64,000 nucleotides of DNA from JBMNFB01 sp050949085 (GTDB taxonomy: Bacteria > Bacillota > UBA994 > UBA5500): positions 186,001 to 250,000 of the forward strand of contig JBMNFB010000001.1 in assembly GCA_050949085.1 (NCBI GenBank), in the 5' to 3' direction. A program made the translations under genes and the position numbers. Below the pieces are notes generated by a model. That model searched no databases. It worked only from the letters and a program-made list of their open reading frames with translations, and had not been told where the DNA came from. Of this stretch, positions 59,524 to 64,000 are shown piece after piece; the first letter of the stretch is position 1; every line of letters begins with the position of its first letter.

Positions 59524-60001
59524 TTTTGATCCAGTTACATACGGTCATCTGGATGTGATCAATCGCGCCGCCGCTGCCTTTGATGACGTGCATGTAGCAG
59601 TGGTGATCAACCCCAACAAGAATCCGCTCTTCAGCCTGGAAGAGCGGGTTGAGCTGATCCGCGAATGCACGAAACACCTGCCGAATGTGACAGTTGGTCA
59701 GTTCTCCGGCCTGCTGGTGAAATATGTCGAGGAATCCGGGGCTTCCGTGATCATCAAGGGCCTGCGCGCTGTTTCGGACTTTGAGTATGAGTTTCAGATG
59801 GCCCTGATGAACCGCAAGCAGAATCCCAACGTCGAGACCCTCTTCATGATGACCAACAGCCGTTACTCCTACCTGAGCTCGAGCCTCGTCAAGGAGGTGC
59901 TCAGGCTGGGTGGCTGTGTGCGCGACCTGGTGCCGCCGATAGTGGAAGCCCGGATGCGCCAGCGCATGGGCTTAACGGCGCCGCAGGATCGCAATTCTTA
60001 G
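59498..60001 (+). CDS. coaD: Phosphopantetheine adenylyltransferase
   Basis: Fourth step of coenzyme A synthesis. 167 aa. VYPGSFDPVTYGHLDVI holds the TxGH motif; FMMTNSRYSYLSSSLVKEV is the other substrate-binding block. GTG 59498 is 6 bases after GAGGAGGG (the next codon, GTG 59501, is also possible). Its last 30 bases overlap the end of the convergent ylbJ gene. Confidence 0.97.
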   Translation: MVKAVYPGSFDPVTYGHLDVINRAAAAFDDVHVAVVINPNKNPLFSLEERVELIRECTKHLPNVTVGQFSGLLVKYVEESGASVIIKGLRAVSDFEYEFQMALMNRKQNPNVETLFMMTNSRYSYLSSSLVKEVLRLGGCVRDLVPPIVEARMRQRMGLTAPQDRNS

Positions 60002-61267
60002 GCTGCTGGCAGTATGATAGACGACTGACAGCCCCAGCGTCAGCGCCGAGAGCAGCAGCATCCGTGAGCCGACGAAGGCAAAACGGCTCACCCAGTAAGC
60101 GACGCTGGCTGTCGGTTGCGTCTGGAGGAAAACCGGCAGGGCGATGGTGCTGGCGGTAACCCCCAGCGGTCCCCAGAGCAGCCAGGTGATGACTCCCGCA
60201 AAGATTGCCTGCAGGAAACGGGCAAAGAAGAACGGCGCCATGGCGAGATCGCTATCGTTGGTGACTGAGGCTACCTGCCCGATCACTGAGAGACCACTCC
60301 AGCCGATGAGGGCACCGACCACGATGATCCTGTCCATGAGTGGGGCGACGGCCTGGCTGGTGGCCACACAGCCGATGGTGGTCTCAAACACGCCAGAGAT
60401 GATGGCGCTGCTCAGGTTGGGCGAAAGGCCGACGAGCGCCAGCAGTGAGGCGATGCCGCGCCCGAGGGCGTCAACCAGACCGGTCACTGTGGCCATGCGC
60501 ATGATCACTGAGAAGAGGATGATAAAGCCGCCGATCATCAGGAGTGCGTTGACCGAGTTCCTGGCCGAGTCGCCCAGCAGCTGACCGAGGCTGCGGCCGT
60601 CTTCTGCACGGGCGCGGTAGAGCTCGCGGGCAGAGCGCGTCAGGATGTTTCCTCTCGTCTGGGCGGCGACCGGGGGAGAATTCGGTTCGTGGCGTCGATA
60701 GAAGCGCATGCAGAAACCGACCAGAAGGGCGCTGAGATAGTGGGCAGTGATGATGATCAGTCCCAGCCGCGCGTCTCCGAACATGCCGACGGCCACGGCT
60801 CCAGTCATGAACAGCGGATCGGCCGTATTGCAGAAGGAGAAGAGGCGTTCGCCCTCCACCTGGTTGCAGAGGTTGCGGCGGCGCAGCTTGGCGGTGAGGA
60901 TGGCGCCGATCGGATAGCCCGAGGCGAGACCCATGGCCATCACAAAGGAGCCGGCGCCAGGCACGTTGAACAGCGGGCGCATCAGCGGCTCCAGCAACAC
61001 CCCCATGGCATTGACGACACCAACGCCCATCAATACTTCTGAGGCGATGAAGAAGGGGAGTAGGGCCGGAAAGACGGTCTCCCACCAGATCTTCAGCCCG
61101 CTTAGGGCAGCATCGAAGGCTTCGTCGGGCGAGCGGATCAGGGTGATGGCAAAAGCTAACACCACGAGCGCCAGCAACGCCGTCCCCAGATATTTTTTGA
61201 CGAAACGGTGTTTGCGAAACAGCAGCAGGAGAACTATCGCGACCAGTAGAGCCAGAACCGATGTCAT
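59972..61267 (-). CDS. ylbJ: Sporulation integral membrane protein YlbJ
   Basis: Multi-helix membrane protein needed for spore cortex formation in Bacillus. About 431 aa with 8-10 hydrophobic segments and two Gate-like repeats (GLKIWWETVFPALLPFFIAS; NSVNALLMIGGFIILFSVI). FCNTADPLFMTGAVAVGMFG is a family block. ATG 61267 is 7 bases after AAGGGGG on the minus strand; ATG 61273 is too close to it. Lies downstream of tmcAL in the same direction. Confidence 0.93.
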   Translation of the reverse strand: MTSVLALLVAIVLLLLFRKHRFVKKYLGTALLALVVLAFAITLIRSPDEAFDAALSGLKIWWETVFPALLPFFIASEVLMGVGVVNAMGVLLEPLMRPLFNVPGAGSFVMAMGLASGYPIGAILTAKLRRRNLCNQVEGERLFSFCNTADPLFMTGAVAVGMFGDARLGLIIITAHYLSALLVGFCMRFYRRHEPNSPPVAAQTRGNILTRSARELYRARAEDGRSLGQLLGDSARNSVNALLMIGGFIILFSVIMRMATVTGLVDALGRGIASLLALVGLSPNLSSAIISGVFETTIGCVATSQAVAPLMDRIIVVGALIGWSGLSVIGQVASVTNDSDLAMAPFFFARFLQAIFAGVITWLLWGPLGVTASTIALPVFLQTQPTASVAYWVSRFAFVGSRMLLLSALTLGLSVVYHTASSLRIAILRRR

Positions 61268-61283
61268 CTGCATACCCCCTTAG

Positions 61284-61314
61284 AGTGGAGCGACAGCCTG
61301 GGCGATGCTCCACT
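61284..61314. terminator. Hairpin between tmcAL and ylbJ
   Basis: AGTGGAGC and GCTCCACT form an 8-bp perfect stem with a 15-base loop. No T-run on the minus strand, so it may pace expression of ylbJ or simply protect mRNA ends rather than terminate. Confidence 0.35.
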
Positions 61315-61372
61315 TCATTTATATTGGGGGCGGCGGACGACTATGCCCAAGCCTGACTGCGCGTCCTCGGCT

Positions 61373-62572
61373 CTATCTGACCACTACCGGCATCCGGTAG
61401 TCCCAGCCAGCCAGACTATCCCGCTGCCAGGCCAGCGTGTAGCAGTCGACGGCGCGGCTGTCCAGCTCCAGCGAGGCGGCAGCAGGCGCTGGCAGCTGCT
61501 GAGCGGCGGTGGGGGAGAAGACGACCGGCGCAGCGGCCTGCTGGAGCAGCTTCCGCGCCGTCTGATTGGAGCGGTTCAGGGCCAGCACGCGCAGGTAGGG
61601 CGCCGGATGGCTGGTGAACTGATTCAGCTGATCAGTCGCTAGCTGCAGCAGGACGTAGGTGAGAAGGCGCTGCACTCGAGTCAGGGCGAAGCGGCGCGTC
61701 TTGGTGGCCCTGATCACCTGTTGCAGACTTCCGTGTTCGCGCGCCGCCTGCCAGAGGCGTCGCCCCAGGCCTTCGGCCGCCTCCGGGTAGGCGGCCAGCA
61801 CTGACTCAGGCAGTGAGCGCAGCTGATAGATCAGGGGTTGCTCCAGATCAGCCCAGCTGACCGGCCCATGCCCGGCCGCGCAGGCTCTCTGGAGAATATC
61901 CACTGCAAACCGGGGCATGCCAAAGGCAGGCTCCCCCTGAAGAACCGCCTGGCGGATGGCCCGCGCTGAGGGAACAGCAGCTGCGACATCCAGGCTGTGA
62001 TAGTTGTTGCTGCGCCGAATGGTGCTGGCCTTAAGTGGCAGATTGTGCCGCATGATGGCCTGCAGGTATTCGATGCCCAGCCGGTTGTTCGGTTGGCGCA
62101 ACAGGCTCTCAGGTAGATGGGGCGCGACGGCGCGCAAGCCGCAGTCCTGCGCTGCGGCAAAGGGACGGCCGGCGGCGAGGGCGGCGCGCAGCGCCTGGCG
62201 AAACGCCGGCGGCTCCGTGAGCAGGATCTGCGCGGCTTCTTCCAGCGGCGCGAGGGAGCCGATTTCGCTGCCAAAGCAGACGGTGGTGGCACCGGCAGCG
62301 GCCAGAATTGAAGTGGCACCGGCGGCAAAATAGGCGGCGCTGCGCACGGCGCTGGCCACCGGCAGTTCGATGACCAGATCAACGCCGGCCTCGAGCGCCA
62401 TCTCGGCCCGCGCCCACTTGTCGACAAGGGCCGGCTCACCGCGCTGCGTGAAGCAGCCGCTGATCACGGCCACAGTCGCCTCTGGCTGCGTAAGCCGTTT
62501 TGCCTCCTGGAGATGATGCAGGTGCCCCAGATGAAATGGGTTGTACTCAACGACTACTCCCAGAACGCTCAA
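61373..62572 (-). CDS. tmcAL: tRNA(Met) cytidine acetate ligase TmcAL (YlbM)
   Basis: Uses acetate and ATP to acetylate the wobble cytidine of elongator tRNA-Met. 399 aa from TTG 62572. VLGVVVEYNPFHLGHLHHLQ holds the HxGH nucleotidyltransferase motif; ISGCFTQRGEPALVDKWARA and ELPVASAVRSA are family blocks. GGGAG lies 10 bases before the TTG; the frame is open to 62623 but lacks family sequence. It is divergent from ackA, an acetate enzyme, across a shared promoter region. Confidence 0.9.
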   Translation of the reverse strand: MSVLGVVVEYNPFHLGHLHHLQEAKRLTQPEATVAVISGCFTQRGEPALVDKWARAEMALEAGVDLVIELPVASAVRSAAYFAAGATSILAAAGATTVCFGSEIGSLAPLEEAAQILLTEPPAFRQALRAALAAGRPFAAAQDCGLRAVAPHLPESLLRQPNNRLGIEYLQAIMRHNLPLKASTIRRSNNYHSLDVAAAVPSARAIRQAVLQGEPAFGMPRFAVDILQRACAAGHGPVSWADLEQPLIYQLRSLPESVLAAYPEAAEGLGRRLWQAAREHGSLQQVIRATKTRRFALTRVQRLLTYVLLQLATDQLNQFTSHPAPYLRVLALNRSNQTARKLLQQAAAPVVFSPTAAQQLPAPAAASLELDSRAVDCYTLAWQRDSLAGWDYRMPVVVR

Positions 62573-62605
62573 TACCGCACTGCTCCCTTCCGGTCGGGCC
62601 TTGAC

Positions 62606-62635
62606 TTGTCCTTCCCAGAACAAAGGATATATAAT
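62606..62635 (+). promoter_or_regulatory. Candidate SigA promoter of ackA
   Basis: TTGTCC (62606-62611), an 18-base spacer and TATAAT (62630-62635). A better TTGACT lies 5 bases upstream but at a 23-base spacing. Confidence 0.5.
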
Positions 62636-62678
62636 AAAGTGATGTTTGCCAAGACAGGTACGAGAAGGAGGTCATCGT

Positions 62679-63875
62679 GTGAAGGTCCTAGTGATCAACT
62701 GTGGAAGCTCGTCTTTGAAGTATCAGGTCTTCGACATGGACAAGCAGGTTGTCCTCGCCAAGGGTATTGTCGAGAAAATCAGGCTTGATGGGAGCTTCCT
62801 CAAATATCGCCGTGGTCAGGAGGACGAAATTGTCATTGAAGCTGAGATCCCTAATCACGAAGTAGCCATCAAGCTGGTCTTTGATGCTCTGACCCATCCC
62901 GGGTATGGGGTCATCAAAGATGCCGCGGAGATCGGCGCTGTCGGGCACCGCGTCGTCCACGCCGGCGAGATGTATGCCAGCTCGGTGGTTATCGACGATG
63001 ACGTGATGAAGGCCCTGCGTGAGTGCATCGATCTGGCGCCGCTACATAATCCACCGAACATCATCGGTATTGAAGCTGCCCAGAAGCTGATGCCCAACGT
63101 CAAGCATGTAGGCGTCTTCGACACGGCGTTCCATCAGACGATGCCCGACTATGCCTACCTCTATGCACTGCCTTATGAGTACTACGAGAAGTATCGTGTG
63201 CGCCGCTATGGCTTCCACGGCACCTCTCATCTCTACGTTTCCGAAAGGGCAGCCGCTCTCCTGGGGCGCCCGCTGGAAGACCTGAAGCTCATCACCTGCC
63301 ATCTCGGCAACGGAGCGAGTGTCACCGCCGTTGACGGTGGCCGCTCGGTGGATACCAGCATGGGCTTCACTCCGCTGGAGGGCCTGGTCATGGGTACCCG
63401 CAGCGGCGACGTGGATCCGGCTGTCGTCACCTTCCTCATGGATAAAGAGGGGCTGACGCCTGAGCAGATGAATAACGTCCTCAATAAGCAGTCCGGTGTA
63501 TTCGGCATCTCTGGCGTAAGCAGCGACTTCCGCGATCTCGAAAATGCCGCCGATGCCGGCAACGAGCTGGCTGCACTGGCCATGAAGACATTTGCCTACC
63601 GGGTACGCAAGTACATCGGTGCCTATGCTGCCGCCATGGGTGGCGTGGATGCCATCGTTTTCACCGCGGGTCTGGGCGAAAACTCAGCCAGCATGCGCGA
63701 GATGATCTGCGAGAAGCTGGGCTTCCTGGGTGTGGCTATTGACCCGGAAAAGAACGCGGTGCGCGGCCAGGAGCGGGATGTCAGCCGGGATGACGCCAGG
63801 GTGCGCGTCCTGCTGATCCCGACGAACGAGGAACTGATGATCGCCCGCGATACGCTGGCTCTCGCCTCAAAGTAA
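62679..63875 (+). CDS. ackA: Acetate kinase
   Basis: Interconverts acetate plus ATP and acetyl phosphate; central to fermentative energy yield. 398 aa. VLVINCGSSSLKYQVFDM at the start, RRYGFHGTSHLYVS, CHLGNGASVTAVDGG, TRSGDVDPAV and FTAGLGENSA are the ASKHA-fold motifs. GTG 62679 is 7 bases after AGGAGG; the in-frame ATG at 62646 is upstream of that site. pta is not adjacent. Confidence 0.97.
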   Translation: MKVLVINCGSSSLKYQVFDMDKQVVLAKGIVEKIRLDGSFLKYRRGQEDEIVIEAEIPNHEVAIKLVFDALTHPGYGVIKDAAEIGAVGHRVVHAGEMYASSVVIDDDVMKALRECIDLAPLHNPPNIIGIEAAQKLMPNVKHVGVFDTAFHQTMPDYAYLYALPYEYYEKYRVRRYGFHGTSHLYVSERAAALLGRPLEDLKLITCHLGNGASVTAVDGGRSVDTSMGFTPLEGLVMGTRSGDVDPAVVTFLMDKEGLTPEQMNNVLNKQSGVFGISGVSSDFRDLENAADAGNELAALAMKTFAYRVRKYIGAYAAAMGGVDAIVFTAGLGENSASMREMICEKLGFLGVAIDPEKNAVRGQERDVSRDDARVRVLLIPTNEELMIARDTLALASK

Positions 63876-63889
63876 GCTGGGTCAACTAT

Positions 63890-63920
63890 CCGCTGTTTGC
63901 TGGGCAAGCAGCGGATAGTT
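63890..63920 (+). terminator. Hairpin after ackA
   Basis: ACTATCCGCTG pairs with CAGCGGATAGT, 11 bp, around a 9-base loop. The tail TCCACAAAAA has no T-run, so it is a weak terminator or mRNA-end structure. Confidence 0.5.
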
Positions 63921-63936
63921 CCACAAAAAGGTGGAA

Positions 63937-63965
63937 TTGACACCACTCAGGCCCCACTGTATAAT
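63937..63965 (+). promoter_or_regulatory. Consensus SigA promoter for the next gene
   Basis: TTGACA (63937-63942), 17 bases, TATAAT (63960-63965): a full match to the vegetative consensus, the best in the window. Confidence 0.85.
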
Positions 63966-63982
63966 GGTGAGGTGATTTTTTG

Positions 63983-64000
63983 ATGAGGGTATCCTTGCGG
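63983..64000 (+). CDS. Start of a gene cut by the window end (possibly ylbN/DUF177)
   Basis: Six codons (MRVSLR) from ATG 63983, with GAGGTGA about 8 bases upstream and a consensus promoter. In Bacillus-like order, ylbN (DUF177) and rpmF follow this region, so ylbN is the likely identity, by position only. Confidence 0.4.

Overview
The window is a chromosomal segment from an endospore-forming, Gram-positive bacterium of the Firmicutes, most likely an anaerobic, fairly GC-rich member of the class Clostridia. The evidence is sporulation genes (spoIIGA-sigE, sigG, spoIIR, ylmC, spoVM, ylbJ, an alpha/beta SASP), Firmicute-type RNA switches (PyrR leader, proline T-boxes), strong AGGAGG ribosome-binding sites and gene order matching the Bacillus/Clostridia ylm, ylo and ylb clusters. 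The species cannot be named from sequence alone. No rRNA, tRNA, CRISPR array, complete insertion sequence or prophage was seen.

Layout. 1-6.7 kb: end of the division/cell-wall cluster (murG partial, murA, ftsQ, DUF881 gene, sbp, ftsA, ftsZ). 6.8-10.1 kb: spoIIGA-sigE, sigG and spoIIR, the mother-cell/forespore sigma-factor relay. 10.1-19.9 kb: ylmC between two inverted repeat elements, nrdR with a cysteine-poor NrdD-like gene, then pgeF, an HlyD-like gene, yggS, sepF, yggT, divIVA, a DUF5665 gene, a DksA/TraR-like gene, lspA and rluD. 20-21.8 kb: a minus-strand HEXXH protein and a gene fragment. 21.9-27.0 kb: a pyrimidine operon (pyrR-uraA-pyrC-pyrK-pyrD) behind a PyrR attenuator, with pyrD frameshifted. 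27.1-35.6 kb: accessory material, namely an orphan radical SAM gene, two near-identical proline T-box leaders bracketing two unknown genes, proBAC, and a deletion-damaged MacB-like ABC transporter. 35.6-64 kb: housekeeping genes, namely rqcH, a Ca2+-type P-ATPase, yicC-remA-gmk-rpoZ, priA-def-fmt-yugP-rsmB-rlmN-prpC-prkC-rsgA-rpe, a 59-codon ORF and spoVM, rpmB, yloU-fakA-sdaAB-sdaAA, a SASP gene, rsmD-coaD, ylbJ and tmcAL (minus strand), ackA, and the first codons of a likely ylbN.

How the genes work together. The first 19 kb couples septum formation (FtsZ/FtsA/SepF/DivIVA) with sporulation signalling: SpoIIR made in the forespore activates SpoIIGA, which matures pro-SigE. The spoIIGA and sigG upstream regions look like a Spo0A/SigA promoter and a SigF/SigG promoter respectively. 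The 40-58 kb block serves translation quality, N-terminal formylation and deformylation, rRNA modification and PASTA-kinase/phosphatase signalling.

Most notable points: rsgA and sdaAA both appear to start at ATA codons; a proline leader (promoter plus T-box) is duplicated, with one copy lacking a proline gene; the NrdD-like protein beside nrdR has one cysteine in 587 residues; pyrD carries two single-base insertions 36-37 bp apart; an ABC permease is fused by deletion to its ATPase; and a mirrored repeat pair encloses ylmC. Several very small genes (spoVM, 24 aa; a 59-aa membrane ORF; a 36-aa ORF) were read directly from sequence. I found no convincing new multi-gene system; the strongest candidates for novelty are the odd features listed in the findings.
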